From Cordilura impudica (lineage: Eukaryota; Arthropoda; Insecta; Diptera; Scathophagidae), in contig OY821521.1 of assembly GCA_963682025.1 (NCBI GenBank), positions 169,373,165 to 169,437,164 on the forward strand: a stretch of 64,000 nt of DNA. Direction: 5' to 3'. Made by a program: the position numbers and the translations under genes. The notes beneath the pieces were generated by a model. The model saw nothing but the letters and a program-made list of their open reading frames with translations. It made no database searches and was not told where the DNA came from. This document shows, piece by piece, positions 1 to 10,912 of this stretch. Every line of letters begins with the position of its first letter. Position 1 is the stretch's first letter.

Positions 1-955
1 ATGAAAAATTATGAAAAATTTTTTTTTATTGGACCAAAATCTTGGTCACATGGCATATATCAATGTCCACTGATCAAAAATGTATGATCTATTTCTTCAA
101 TAGTAAAGTCCGGCTGACATACAACATACTGAAACAACAACGACATCTTTATTTACTATTATTCTGTCCCTCACATTGGTCAGAATACATGACTAAAGCA
201 AACAGGATTTCAACGAAATTTCGTGTTTAACCTCTCAGTTTTTACACTCTTCGATACTGAATGGACGGAATTTTAACGTAAGCTGCAGACAAACATAGCG
301 TTGGCATAATTCAAAGTAATTTTGCCTTTTAACTTTTTATATTATGCTCTGTGCAAAAACGATTTTTTTTCAGCTCCATCTGCTTTTGAATATCAAAAGG
401 TGGCTTACTCCAATTTTGTTTTGATAGTTGTTAATGTAAAGAATGTATTTAACACCAGAACAGCAACCAACAAAAATTTTGGGTTACACCACTTTTGCGC
501 TGATGGCCTCATTTTATTTATTAAATAGATAAAGTTGTATCCAAAATTTACTACCAGGCTTACTTACATTAACTATTAAAAAGTTGGAACTAATGACACA
601 TAATATAAAGTACACATTTACCTTTTTTTCATTTTTAACTAAATCAAGATTGTTGATTTCAAAATAGACAAGAAAAAAAATTTTTTTTTATATCCTCTAT
701 ACCCTCCATACCACTGTTTGTCATGTCACCGAATCATTTTCATTAAAACTGAGCCACCCAGCTCACCGCTTCTTATTCACTAATATATATACTTGATGGA
801 ATAATTACGAATGGAATGACAAACTTCTATAAGTGTTTTGAAAGAAATGATAATTCAGTTCTTAACTTAATTTCAAATTTGTTTGATTAACGTTTGGGTG
901 TAAGTTAAAAAATAACTTGTAGGAAACGAAATTGAACTAAGTTTATATTCTATGG
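1..955. other. AT-rich stretch, nothing recognised
   Basis: This AT-rich sequence has only short open frames without family resemblance. I saw no terminal inverted repeat, RNA gene or coding signal in it. Confidence 0.5.
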
Positions 956-1560
956 TTTTATTAGAAGAGCGATCAATAAAAATTAATCACAAACTAAAGT
1001 TGGATACAACAGCTACACAAAAGTGTTACGCTTGTGGTGCAACAAAGTAAAGAAGTAAATATTGAATCTTTACAGTTTGGCTTATCTATCCCTTATGGCT
1101 GGATACGATTTTCTGAATGTCTTCTTCACATATCATACAAACTTCCAATAAAAAAATGGCAGTATAGATCTGATGATAATAAAATTGTTTCAGCTACAAA
1201 GTTGCGGATTCAGAAAGAGTTTAGAGAGAAAAATGGACTGAAGCCAGCCTTTGGAAACTCTAATGATGGCAACAATTCCTGAATGTTGTTGTTTCTGCAC
1301 AAATTACAAAAGTGGACAAAAAATTGACAGAACGAATTCATGTAATACTTATTGTTGTATCCTTTGGACATGAGATTCAAGTTGAAAAATTTAGAAAATA
1401 TACTCACAACACGGCCAGACATTTCGTTCTACCCGAGATTTTAAATGCCTCCCACATTACATAAATTCTTTATTCACGGGCCAGAAATAGTATCACATGC
1501 ATTGTTGCCAAAGATTTTAAAAATTATAAGAAAAAAGTTAAAGTTATAAGAAAAAATTTC
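956..1560 (+). pseudogene. Decayed Transib/RAG1-type transposase fragment (copy T1)
   Basis: This is the central and C-terminal part of a DDE transposase of the RAG1/Transib kind, broken by frameshifts and stops. In order it shows a CxxC zinc pair (CYAC, 1024-1035), the block FGLSxxxxWIRFSECLLHISYKL, the glycine/asparagine-rich GNSNDGN motif near 1254-1279, and, in a different frame, PPTLHKFFIHG near 1448-1480 with both zinc histidines (H-x4-H, 1460 and 1475). The same blocks occur in the same order in the better copy at 45406-47504. The first two catalytic aspartates and the catalytic glutamate block are missing. Downstream sequence runs into an unrelated dispersed repeat at 1722. I found no terminus with CACAGTG. 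It is non-functional. Confidence 0.75.
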
Positions 1561-1721
1561 ATCATACCACAGATGGCACTAGATTTAATAATTTTGCCGA
1601 ACACAAAAGGTGAAGAAGAGGTTAATGACGATGAATATGATCACCATAATGGTGATGATTATCTAATGGTGATTACCATAATGAAAATTTTATTGATATT
1701 AAGCATAATTTACAATAAAAA

Positions 1722-2512
1722 CAAGTAAGAAAATTATAGTCGGTCTAGACCGACCATATGACATCCTATACCATGTTTTAGAGACCCTACCTTTCGGTCC
1801 AACTAATTCGATACAGAAAATAAGCCTAAACCAAATTTGAGTGGCATTGTTATTAATTTTTTTGCTGCAAATATGAAAAAGTTCATATCGGGTGCTATAT
1901 TTATATGGGGACTAGTTAGAAAAGTGGATCGATCTTAACCATATTTGGTAAAGTCACTTATATTTTGAAAAAATATATACAAACCAAATTTGAGAAAAAT
2001 CTGCGCAATTTTTTTGTTTTTTGATAGATTTAAGTGAAGATCGGGAAGCAGCTTATATGGGACCTATGAATAAGAATTGTCCTATTGGAATTATTTTTGC
2101 ACTACTAATTAATGGATATAAAAAACACATACACACCCAATTTGACTGAGATCTATATTATAATTTGTATCTTATGCCTCTTCATGTCGATTTCATAGGG
2201 GTCATTTGTATGGGGGCTGGGTCTGAACATGGACCAAATTTCACCAATTTCAATAGCGTTCATCCTATGGCCGATGAAAGCTTATATGCCAAATTTCATC
2301 AAAATATATTCATATTTGCCACCTGTAGTTTGATTACAAGCTTTACATGGACACACAGACGGACGGACGGACGGACATTGCTAAATCGACTCAGAAAGTG
2401 ACTCTGAGTCGATCGGTATAATAAAAGATGGGTCTAGGTCAAATATTTTTGGTAGTTACAAACAGCAGCACAAAGTCATTATGTCCAAACCCATAATGGT
2501 AGAGGGTATAAT
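1722..2512 (+). repeat. Dispersed repeat family D, copy 1
   Basis: This repeat of about 0.79 kb has close relatives at 12307-13086 (same strand) and 57945-58736 (opposite strand). One end has AAGTAAGAAAATTATA followed by a perfect palindrome, GTCGGTCTAGACCGAC (1739-1754), and then a CCTATACCA-like motif. The other end carries GACGGACGGACGGACAT simple repeats, a GACTCAGAAAGTG...GAGTCGAT inverted pair, and a degenerate TAGAGGGTATAATAAAA terminus. In the better copies the two outer motifs are inverted (ATACCCTATACCA / TGGTATAGGGTAT). No coding sequence was seen. It is probably a non-autonomous element of unknown class. Confidence 0.7.
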
Positions 2513-2754
2513 AAAAAAAAAATCAAATATTTGATATTAAGTTTATTTTCATATAGAAACACATTTACAATTTGATTTATTATTTGACTTGCAATTTGAT
2601 TTATTAATTTATCTCTTAAGAATTCAAAGTAGCACCGAAAATTGTCAACCAAGGTAATTTTTCGGAAAAACAAAAAAGCGCTTAACAGGTTTCAAAAATT
2701 TTTTTTAAATTACTTGTTTTCCCCAAATGGTAGTTTTTAAAGTATTAGTAATAA

Positions 2755-3303
2755 CTAGCAGATTTCAGTCCTCATTTAATTAATTATTTTATAAGACAAT
2801 TCACCTTTCAGCACTTTTTAAATTGGTTTGTGTCCAAACTTATTTTTCACTTCAACTGAATTATTATTGTGAATGAAGAAAACAAACTCATTTCTTGTTT
2901 GTTAGATTTATCGTCATTTTTCAGACATATTGCAATTACTACTGTAATTAATATGCAATTTTTTAATTTTGTTTAAATGGTGCGTGGTAAAGAAGAAGAA
3001 GAAAGCATATATTTCAAAAATTCATATATGCTTTCTTCTTCTTTACCACGCACCATTTAAAACTCATTTCTTTTTACAAACACATTAACAAATTTAATAA
3101 ATACACACATAGCATTATATAATTTTATGTATGTGTTAGTAGCAAATTTAAATGCAATTTACTCAAAATTAAGGAAAAAATTTAAAAATCTGTAAATCTG
3201 CAAAACTTACCTTTCAAATAATATACGTTTGGTCAAAATCGGGATAAAATGGTGGAAGAAAGCATCGGTCACCAGAAATCGCCTAGCCTATTAATATTAT
3301 AGA
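2755..3303 (-). mobile_element. Helitron-like non-autonomous element H1, copy 1
   Basis: On the minus strand the element runs from TCTATAATATTAATAGG (3303) to a CTAG end at 2755. The region 3062-3303 is closely similar to H1 copies at 21546-21905 and 41227-41600, including the ATACGTTTGGTCAAAATCGGG and AAATCTGTAAATCTGC blocks. TC at the 5' end, CTAG before a host T at the 3' end and no target duplication are Helitron/Helentron hallmarks. This copy is longer than the 360-bp copy because it carries extra sequence including the hairpin at 2972-3061. Confidence 0.65.
2972..3061. repeat. Long near-perfect hairpin
   Basis: TTTAAATGGTGCGTGGTAAA followed by GAA repeats is mirrored by its reverse complement ending CGCACCATTTAAA. 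Arms of about 38 bp are separated by roughly 12 bases, with a single extra GAA triplet in the left arm. It sits inside the Helitron-like H1 copy. It may be the remnant of a foldback element or of another insertion. No promoter or conserved partner was seen. Confidence 0.7.
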
Positions 3304-3377
3304 TGTAAAAATCCTTAACTATAATTATAAGATTTTTAATCTTGTTGTTTTGGAAAACACATAAATACAAATAAATG
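3304..3377 (+). mobile_element. LINE 3'-end scrap (same family as LINE A)
   Basis: The block ATCCTTAACTATAATTATAA followed by GATTTTTAATCTTGTTG and an AATAAAT-like tail matches the 3' terminal stem-loop region of LINE A (10994-11034), LINE E (about 49741-49780) and the minus-strand LINE at 61286-61328. Only this terminal region is preserved next to the H1 insertion. Confidence 0.5.
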
Positions 3378-3491
3378 ACCAATTGCGAGTTAGTTTACAA
3401 CAAATTAGTGTCCTTTCTACATTTAAGGACTGTATTAAAAAGTATTTACTAGAAAATATAGAAAAGCTTCTAACATAGAGTCTAAATTTTG

Positions 3492-3685
3492 TATATGGGG
3501 CGTTTCATGTCAAGTGACCCAACTTTTGAACCCGATGTCTTCCGATCGGGATGAAGTTTGCACCAAGGTTAGTCCTATTTGATAGTAGTTTCGACACAAA
3601 TTTTTTGACAAGATCGGTCAAGAAGTCTCTGAGTTAGAGGGGGTCAAAATTTGACATTTTGGCCAAACAGGTGTTTTTTCTCAGT
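3492..3685 (+). repeat. Dispersed repeat family E, copy 1
   Basis: The block begins TATGGGGCGTTTCATGTCAA and contains GAGTTAGAGGGGGTCAAAAT and CATTTTGGCCAAACAGGTG. A second copy with the same order of motifs lies at 5652-5845 on the same strand. No coding sequence or clear termini are visible. Confidence 0.65.
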
Positions 3686-3689
3686 TCAG

Positions 3690-3990
3690 TACCCTGGTTG
3701 AATACATTAGATTATTTAGGCATTATTTTGGATCTAAAACTTAAATTCAAACATCACGTATCATATATTATTGATAAAGTTAAAAACCCAACAATGCTTT
3801 TGTATTCATTAATAAACAGGAACTCCAACCTCAGCATAAAAAAAAGTTTCCAACCCTCATCACCAACACTTTCATAGCAAAGTTATATGAATTAAACTTC
3901 TTCTTAACAAACAAACTATCTACTGCTTTGACTCGACCCGAAACAGCTGTATTACCTGTCATCCAGAATATAGATGAATTTCTTTAAAAA
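3690..3990 (+). pseudogene. LINE reverse transcriptase C-terminal fragment
   Basis: The translation contains DYLGIILDLKLKFKHHVSYI followed by DKVKNPTMLLYSL, the thumb region that follows the palm in jockey-type LINE reverse transcriptases (the usual YLG..LD..L.F..H pattern). A frameshift occurs near 3837. After it the other frame continues through a leucine-rich stretch to about 3990. No catalytic YADD motif is present. It is a dead fragment directly downstream of repeat E. Confidence 0.65.
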
Positions 3991-3999
3991 AAATGTGCC

Positions 4000-5650
4000 T
4001 ATATTTTTTGCTTTGTTTAAAGTAAATACATTTGATCTTCAGCCTGATTAATTTCTAACTAAAATGTTAAATAAATTTAAGCAGAAAAGGATTTATATCC
4101 TAAAGTCTTTAAGAAAAAATTGTTAAATTAATAACTGATAAATGTTACATAAATAAGGAATTGAAATTGTAATCGAAACTTCTTTCAATACGGTTTATTA
4201 AGTATTTTCAAGTCCATTTTTTTCTTGATATCTAAAAATATACAAAAAAAAAATTTTTAAATAATTACAAAAAAATTAAAAAAATAATGCCAAAAAATTC
4301 TTTTAAGTTTTCGCTAAAAATTGACCAGAGTTCGAAAATTCCCATCATTTTGTTAAGCGGTAATATAGTGCTATTTTTTCAACAGTTCGTCAGTTAAATC
4401 CTAACAAGACTAAGCTCTTTCGATTTAGACCACAGCCAAATCGAAATCAAGTTAGGAAATCCATTTCCATGGATTGAAAAGAAACTGCAAAAGTTGAAAC
4501 CATTAAATGTTCAGGAATTATTCACGCCACCAGTAAATTCAACATGTAGAATCTAAAACATCTACTGTACCAGGAATTTTATTATAAACTTAAATACAAA
4601 CTGGATGAAAAAAATAAAATTTATAATATTCCAAGCTCTGTTTCAGAGTCATATTAACTATCTAACGCTAGTATATGATTTCAGAAGAAATGGTATACTT
4701 AAATCATTTAAAATTTTTCAAAATATATCTAAGACTTGAAAGGGTTCGGCTAGAAACCACCGAGCAAATAATAGAATTTATAGATGAAGTATAATAATTT
4801 ACCAATAGGCTCCTATTGTTGTAAGAAATAATTTTTACATATGAATTTAATATTATAAAATAAAAGTAAATAAAACAAAATAATATTACTGGAGTGCCTT
4901 CTATTTATATTGAACGTTATTTAAACAAGCTAAATACACGATTTCATGTATAAAGGCTAAGTACATATATGAGTACATCCTAATAAATATTTGCTTGTCA
5001 ATTTGGTATCGTACTCGTATATCCATATGTACGGCTATGACATTTATAAACAACATTTTATGATTACAGATAATATGCATATAAAATGCACACAATACGT
5101 GTTAACGATAGTTTTTCGTTGTTCTAAATTTTTTTTTTACCCCAAAACCCCTTTAAGGCTTAGACAGACATTTAGAGTATTTGAATAAATATTCATGTAA
5201 TAAAAACCACAAATATTCATTTATAATATTCACACATACTTTGCAATAATAGTAAACAACACTTACCACATAGCAGACAAAAAAGGGCAGTAACAACAAT
5301 TGCGAACACCTCATAACAGTTAACACATAAACACAATAAGTTACAAACTTTTCAATATTAGATACTAACATGTACGGTGGGACCATAAATTTGAGGACGG
5401 ACTAAAAGCAGAGACTATAGAAATGGAGGCTCAATTTGAAATGTATAAATTTAGAAGAGCTAAAGTTTTTTTGTTTTATATATATTTATTTACTCATTGA
5501 TATTTTAAAACAATTTAAATTTTGGGCTTTAGCGCTTTAAATCTTTGAACAGGCTATTAGTAGGCAACTTCTTATATTATATTATAAATAATTAAATTCC
5601 TAACTTTTAATAGTTTAAATTGGGGTTATCATAAGCGTTGATTTATATAC
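4000..5650. other. AT-rich stretch, nothing recognised
   Basis: Short open frames only. A T/A-rich tail-like segment (TAAAATAAAAGTAAATAAAA) lies near 4855-4880 and may mark the 3' end of an unrecognised retroelement. Nothing else could be assigned. Confidence 0.4.
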
Positions 5651-5651
5651 A

Positions 5652-6034
5652 TATATGGGGTGTTTCATGTCAAGTGACCCAACTTATGAAACCAGTGTCT
5701 TCTGATCGGGATGAAATTTCACCAATGTTAGCCCTATTGAGTAGTAGTTTTTACACAATTTTTCAACGAGATCGGTCAAGAACTCTCTGAGTTAGAGGGG
5801 GTCAAAATTTTACATTTTGGCCAAACAGGTGTTTTTTCCCATCCATGTAACTTTTTACCTATTGTTCTTAGCAACATTTGTCCCAAATTATTTTGATAGC
5901 TATTTCTTCAATCATTCAAAAAAATATTTAAAAAAAAAATAAAAAAAATTTTTTGACTTTTTTTTTTTGCAAAATCGAAAATGTTTTTGACTTTTTTTCA
6001 AAAAACGCCCTTTTAGCTCAAAATAAAGCTTAGC
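5652..6034 (+). repeat. Dispersed repeat family E, copy 2
   Basis: The first 190 bp match repeat E copy 1 (3492-3685) motif for motif, including GTTTCATGTCAAGTGACCCA and GAGTTAGAGGGGGTCAAAAT. Sequence from 5845 onward continues past the first copy's limit and is AT-rich, with T and A runs. Confidence 0.6.
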
Positions 6035-6150
6035 TGTCTGCAAAGCTGTCTCTGTCATAGTACTCGAAATATATGATATTGAGTAATTACTTTACATGAC
6101 AGGCAGCACGCCCACTTATCCGATATGCCCATTTCCGGCATAGCTACTAA
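6035..6150 (-). mobile_element. Helitron-like H2 element, outer fragment interrupted by LINE A
   Basis: This matches an H2 internal monomer (CATAGTACTC..AATATATGAT, CACGCCCACTTATCCGAT, GCCCATTTCCGGC, TAGCTACTAAC). The intact H2 at 59513-61255 reads TAGCTACTAATAACTATTAACAATAGGTGACC. Here the left part stops at 6150 and the right part (AATAGGTGACC) resumes at 11085, so LINE A landed inside this element. Confidence 0.65.
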
Positions 6151-8056
6151 CAGTTTTATTTCACTCACGGGATATAATACTTTCCGAGCTGATAGAAAGA
6201 CTCGAGCTGGTGGCGTTGCCATCTTTGTGAGAAACAATATTCCCTGTAAGTTTTATTGTAAGTCTGGTGATAAGGATGAAGAAAACGATAATTTTGATGA
6301 AAAAGAGGATGAGGTATTTGTGAATGAGAGGAAAGAGGTTGATAAGAGGAAAGAGGAAAGAGGAAGAGAAAAAAGAACAAGGATTTGGTTGAATATATTT
6401 TTGTGAAGGCCTTATCACATGGTAAAAAAATGCTCTTTGGTTCTCTTTATAGACCAAATCGAAACGTTGATATAACCAAGTTTATGAAAAAATTAGAAAC
6501 TATAATTTTGCCATTTACTGATATTTTTATTTCTGGAGATTTCAAGTCAGATATGCTAACTCAAACCTTTTTAGCTGATAATATGATGTCACTTGGACAA
6601 ACTCCAGTAAATAATAGGCTTCCAACGCACTTCACAACAACAAGAAATGGTCTTCTGGATGTATTTTTTGTTGGAAATGCCTCGTGTGTTCTTCTCTATG
6701 ACCAAATTGCAGCGCCATTCTTTTCTAAACATGACTTGATATTTGCATCCTATGATTTTAAATTGATACGGGAAGGAGAACTGCACACTTATCGTGATTT
6801 TAAAAACCTAAATATGCAACTTTTAATTACCAAGTTTTTAAGTATTGACTGGAATGTGATTTATACCATTCCCTCAGTTGATTCACAATTGTCGTTCATT
6901 GAATGTAATATACTACATCTGCATGACTTTTCTGTCCCAATAAAACAAAAACGTATTTCAACCAACTCTAAACCTTGGTTCAATCACGCAATTAGGCGGA
7001 AACGTTTTAAAACCACGGAGTTGCACGATGGGTATAGATGATTAAGAAGAGATACCACTAGTCTAATTAGAATAACAAAATCTGAATACTATTCTCAACG
7101 TTTTTCCAATGCGCTAAATTCCAAAAAAACATGGCAGACTATAAAAGAAATCGGTATAGGAAGAGTAGAAAATAACAGCAACTTCTCGGCTGACGTGAAC
7201 GAAATTAATAACACCTTTATGAATATACCTGTGGTTGATTCTAACCCCGAATACAACAATTTCAACAATTCCTCACCAACAAATTAACAAACCTTAAATA
7301 CAATCATTAATCCAACGGAAAATGGCCCATCTGTCAACAATCATGACTCAAATTTTCACACCGATTTAGTTGAGATATTTGAATTTGAATGTGTAAACCA
7401 ATATGATATCGCTTTGTGCTGTTCAAGAATCAAGTCAAATGCTGTTGGATTTGATAACATGCACCCAAAATTCATAAAAATACTTTTGCCATTTCTTCTA
7501 CCTTATATTTCATATCTTTTCAACAACATCATTACAACAAGTTCTTATCCACTTAAATGGAAATATGCTAAGATTATACCAATACCTAAATCAAACAAGG
7601 AATTTAGGCCAATTGCAATCCTTCCATTTCTCTCTAAAGTCTTTGAAAAGCTGTTACATTCTCAAATAAGCGATTTTGTTAAAAGAAATAACTTACTTAT
7701 TGAAAGGCAATCGGGTTTTCGTTCAAAGCATAGCTGTGTCACAACTCTGTTAAGTGTTTCCGAAGAAATAAGGCAACAAATAATAATGGAAAAGTGGTCC
7801 CCTTGGTACTGCTCGATCACTCGAAAGCCTTTGATACGGTAGATCACTTATGTCTTCACTTATGTCTTCGTACCTATCCGATCGTTCACAATCAGTATTC
7901 TTACATAACCGATTGTCTACCACAGTCTCTGTATCTAGAGGTGTGCCTCAGGGATCGATTTTGGGGTCCCTTTTATTTTCCATATATGCTAATGATCTAC
8001 CAGGTAAACTAAAATATTGTAATATACACCTTTTGATTGGATTGGAATTTTGATAT
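6151..8056 (+). pseudogene. LINE A, 5' part: endonuclease and N-terminal reverse transcriptase
   Basis: This is the ORF2 remnant of a non-LTR retrotransposon, truncated in its apurinic-type endonuclease. Endonuclease blocks are RAGGVAIFVRNNIP, FGSLYRPN, FISGDF and SKHDLIF (SDH-like). A purine-rich insertion at 6265-6385 breaks the domain. After a stop at 7039, linker and reverse transcriptase follow: KSNAVGFDNMHPKF, FRPIAILPFLSKVFEKL, ERQSGFRSKHSC, then in a shifted frame [13 protein letters not shown] (motif A aspartates) and [15 protein letters not shown] (motif B). The sequence breaks off at CNIHL, immediately before the YADD box, and resumes at 10114. It lies inside an H2 element and is itself split by a Transib copy. 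Clade is jockey/CR1-like; not resolved. Confidence 0.85.
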
Positions 8057-8742
8057 GCGGTTTTTTTTTTTTTGTTTGGTAGGTAAGACTTTAGCCTTTA
8101 AGTTTTGCTATAAAACGTAATTCTCGACCGAAAATCAAAAAAGTTACGGAAGGTTTAAAATACATTTTCATTTGTAGTTGAATTTTAGTACAAAAGTGAA
8201 GTATTAAAAGGTAAAAAAAGGTTTTTTTTAATATAATGTATTATTTTTTCAGTTAATTTTACAACTAATACTTTTTAACAATTTTTTAAGTTAATTTTTT
8301 CAGAAAATGCCAAACTTTGGCCCCCGTAAACTTTTTAGTTCTAATGTGCACAAGGGCCAAAGGTTGTTTTTTTTTTTTTTTTTTTTTTGAAAGATCCCGA
8401 GTTAAAATATAATTTATTAAGCAGCGAACGTAAAAGTTACCTTCTATTGGTTCAAGATAGAGAAGTTTCAATGAAAAACTCGTATGGTTTTGCTTAAGTT
8501 AAATTTTTTTTTATTGTCTTATTAAATATTTCTAATCAATTTTTATGGTAAATTAATGAAATATAACAATTTTTATTGAAAATTTACAAAATATATAAAT
8601 TTTTAAATCAAGAAAATTTTTTAACTATATAAAAAAAGTGTAACTTATTGTTAGTGTAATGAAAAAGTACTTTAAATCAACCAATTTTAGTAAAAACTTC
8701 TTCTAAATAGCCTTGATTTTCATCTTCTAGAAGTTGTTTAGA
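8057..8742. other. AT-rich interior of element T2
   Basis: The stretch contains poly-T runs (near 8060 and 8365-8390) and no coding signal. It presumably represents 3' non-coding sequence of T2 plus later changes. Confidence 0.35.
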
Positions 8743-9062
8743 TTATTCGTCTAATTTAATAGAGGTGGTTTTCCATTTTTGACGAATGTTGGACATATAT
8801 GCATCTGAAGTGCACAACAAAATAGTGATAAGGTCTTCATTAGTACAACATCTGAACATTTCCCTTGTGTTGTGCTCGCGAAGGAAGCTGTAGTCTTTGT
8901 TCCTTTTTTCTTGCGCTTCTTCAGAGAGATCTCCTATTGGTAGCATATTGTTTTGAATTATTTGTTCCCCATTGTACAAAATTTTATGAACTGTGGAAGG
9001 CATATATCTCCAAGAGTATTTTTCATTATAAAGTATAGCTGTTTTATTGGCGTACTCTCCAA
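8743..9062 (-). pseudogene. Transib/RAG1-type transposase C-terminal fragment (T2)
   Basis: The C-terminal catalytic block is preserved: GEYANKTAILY, then PSTVHKILYNGEQII, LPIGDLSEEAQEKRNKDY and a typical tail. The glutamate equivalent to RAG1 E962 is the second E of SEEAQE (8917-8919). The second zinc histidine of the H-x4-H pair is replaced by asparagine (HKILYN), a substitution that should disable the zinc site. The in-frame sequence extends past the first Met at 9003 to about 9062, where it meets unrelated repeats. There is no upstream D-D region. Confidence 0.75.
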
Positions 9063-9290
9063 ATAAAAAACCTACACCCTACCCCCTTTTAAAAGGTGAA
9101 GGATACCTGCTCATATCTTAAAGGGCTATGTCGCAATAGTTTTTTTTTACCATCTACAAATTTTTATCTTCTATTACCACTTTTAGAAGCATAAAAAACC
9201 CACACCCTAACCCCTTTTAAAAGGTGAAGCGTACCTGCTCATATCTTAAAGGGCTATGCCGCAATAGTTTTCCTTTTACCATTTACCTGT
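9063..9290. repeat. Two-copy tandem duplication
   Basis: Two adjacent units share CTACACCCTACCCCCTTTTA (second copy CCACACCCTAACCCC), AAAGGTGAAG, ACCTGCTCATATCTTAAAGG and GCTATG(T/C)CGCAATAGTTTT. The period is about 125-130 bp. Confidence 0.7.
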
Positions 9291-9424
9291 TCTTTAAATT
9301 GTTTCCCATTTTGTCAGGTATTTCAACTATATAACTCTAATTCAGACTATTAATGTTTTGGAAAGATACCTATGTAAATGTACCAGTAACAATTAAGCGC
9401 ATTATATCTCAACCCTTTTTTATA

Positions 9425-9610
9425 AGTATATAACAACTCCTGACAACTCTACCGACACGCATAACACTCACACGGACGGACGGACATCGTTTAATCGACT
9501 CAGAAAGTGGTTTTGAGTCGATCCGTATAATAAAAGATGGATAACGGTCCAATATTTTTGGCAGTTACAAACATCACCTCAACCTTAATATGTCCTAACC
9601 ACATAGTGGA
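9425..9610 (+). repeat. Terminal fragment of repeat family D
   Basis: It contains CACACGGACGGACGGACATC, ATCGACTCAGAAAGTGG, GAGTCGAT, ATAATAAAAGATGG, TTTTTGGCAGTTACAAAC and CCACATAGTGG, in the same order as the end of D1-D3. The rest of the family unit is absent. Confidence 0.6.
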
Positions 9611-10074
9611 CAACTTTTGTATTCATAAATTTTGCAGAAAATATCTAACCTTGGGTCAGAAAAATTGTTCTGGTGCACACGGGCGGAAACTGACTGCTTT
9701 TGACTGGCAGGAGTTATGCTCTATTAAGTAGGAGATTTTCAGAAAAATTTTACCTTTTTTAAAAAATTTTTTTTTTTTTAATTTAGGAGTGACTCAGTGA
9801 TTTTACATTTTTAACATTAATAGTATGAAAGCTACAAAATTATACAAATTTATTTCACTTCAAAATCTTTTAAATCAAAAAAGTTACAGTCATTCAAAAA
9901 TAAAAATTTACAAAGAAATTTTTAATTTTAGCAAAATACTGAGAAAGCCCATTTTCGAAGACCCTGTTCGCTGTGATATAGTTGAGATAGAGTCGCAATT
10001 TTTTGGCTCCCGAGGTTAACTAGTATTTACTTTCAAATGAATAACATAACTTTAAAATCGGTAACAAAAAAAAA
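9611..10074. other. Unassigned interior of element T2
   Basis: AT-rich, no recognisable coding blocks. It includes T-rich runs at 9752-9780 and ends next to the right terminus of T2. Confidence 0.35.
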
Positions 10075-10113
10075 AAGATTTTTGGCCGCCTTCTCAAAAT
10101 ATGGTCCACTGTG

Positions 10114-10912
10114 CGACGTCCAGCTATATCTCAGTAGCACAATTAAAATGCTCAATACATCAATTTCCAAGCTTAATTATGATTTAAGCAACATACATAA
10201 ATGGGCAGCTGCAAATGGGCTGTGTCTCAACCCGAAAAAATCGAAATGTATCGTTATTCATAAACGATAACTGAATCTTGATCGTGTTTTTGACGTAAAA
10301 CTAAATAACAAGCAAATTGAAGTCGTAACCTCTGTCAAAAACCACGGAGTTATATTCAATGACATCCTCTCTTGGTCAAATCACGTAAACAATGTTGTGG
10401 GAAGAACATATGGAATGTTAAGAACACTTTGGGCCACTCAACACTGTACCCCATTAAACATTAGAATGCTTCTTGCTAAAGCTTATTTAATCCCCTCTTT
10501 ACTCTATGGATGTGAAAATTTCTCAAATTGTGATGCTGCTAGTAAGTGTAAACTAAAATCCATTTTTTGAAATATTGTGCGAAATGTTTTTGGTATAAGA
10601 AAATATGGCTCAGTCACCCCGTTCAACGCAAAACTTTTTGAAATCTCTTTCGGTAACCTCCTCAAACTACGAACTATTTTATGTTTACACAAGATTATAT
10701 ATGAGAAAACACCAAAGTATCTACATGACTTACTTAGATTTGGGAGATCCAGCAGGGGGAAAAGAATTATCGCCATTGGATATAGAACGCTCGTATCCGA
10801 GTGGCAATTTTTTATCAATGCCATACGCCTTTGGAACGCACTACCATATCACACTCAGCTATATAGTAACGCATTAAAATTTAAAAATGGGGTTCTTAAA
10901 TTATGTGCTTAA
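10114..10912 (+). pseudogene. LINE A, 3' part: reverse transcriptase palm/thumb and C-terminus
   Basis: The sequence continues the reverse transcriptase broken at 8056: DVQLYLSS (end of YADDVQLY), HKWAAANGLCLNPKKSKCIV, then in shifted frames VTSVKNHGVIFND.LSWSNHV, LLAKAYLIPSLLYGCE and the C-terminal region ending near 10912 with LVSEWQFFINAIRLWNALP. The same C-terminal signature appears at 44282-44506 (LINE E) and at 61535-61700 on the minus strand, so all three are one family. Several stops and frameshifts are present. Confidence 0.85.

Larger units (their letters stand above)
8057..10113 (-). mobile_element. Degraded Transib-type element T2 inside LINE A
   Basis: The right junction is precise. 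CACTGTG (10107-10113), the inverse of CACAGTG, abuts CGACG (10114-10118), after which LINE A resumes in its YADD-to-DVQLY region. Inside the terminus a CCAAAAATC block lies 21 bp from the heptamer. The left end is eroded: no CACAGTG is present near 8030-8060, only a long T run, so the left border is approximate. The element holds a transposase fragment (8743-9062), a local tandem duplication and a piece of repeat D, so it has suffered deletions and insertions. Confidence 0.6.

Noticed and set aside
6265..6385. Acidic/basic (DEEND..KEERG) coding stretch that might be a distinct charged protein.
   Set aside because: It is a purine-rich low-complexity expansion inside the LINE A endonuclease; recognisable endonuclease sequence continues on both sides.
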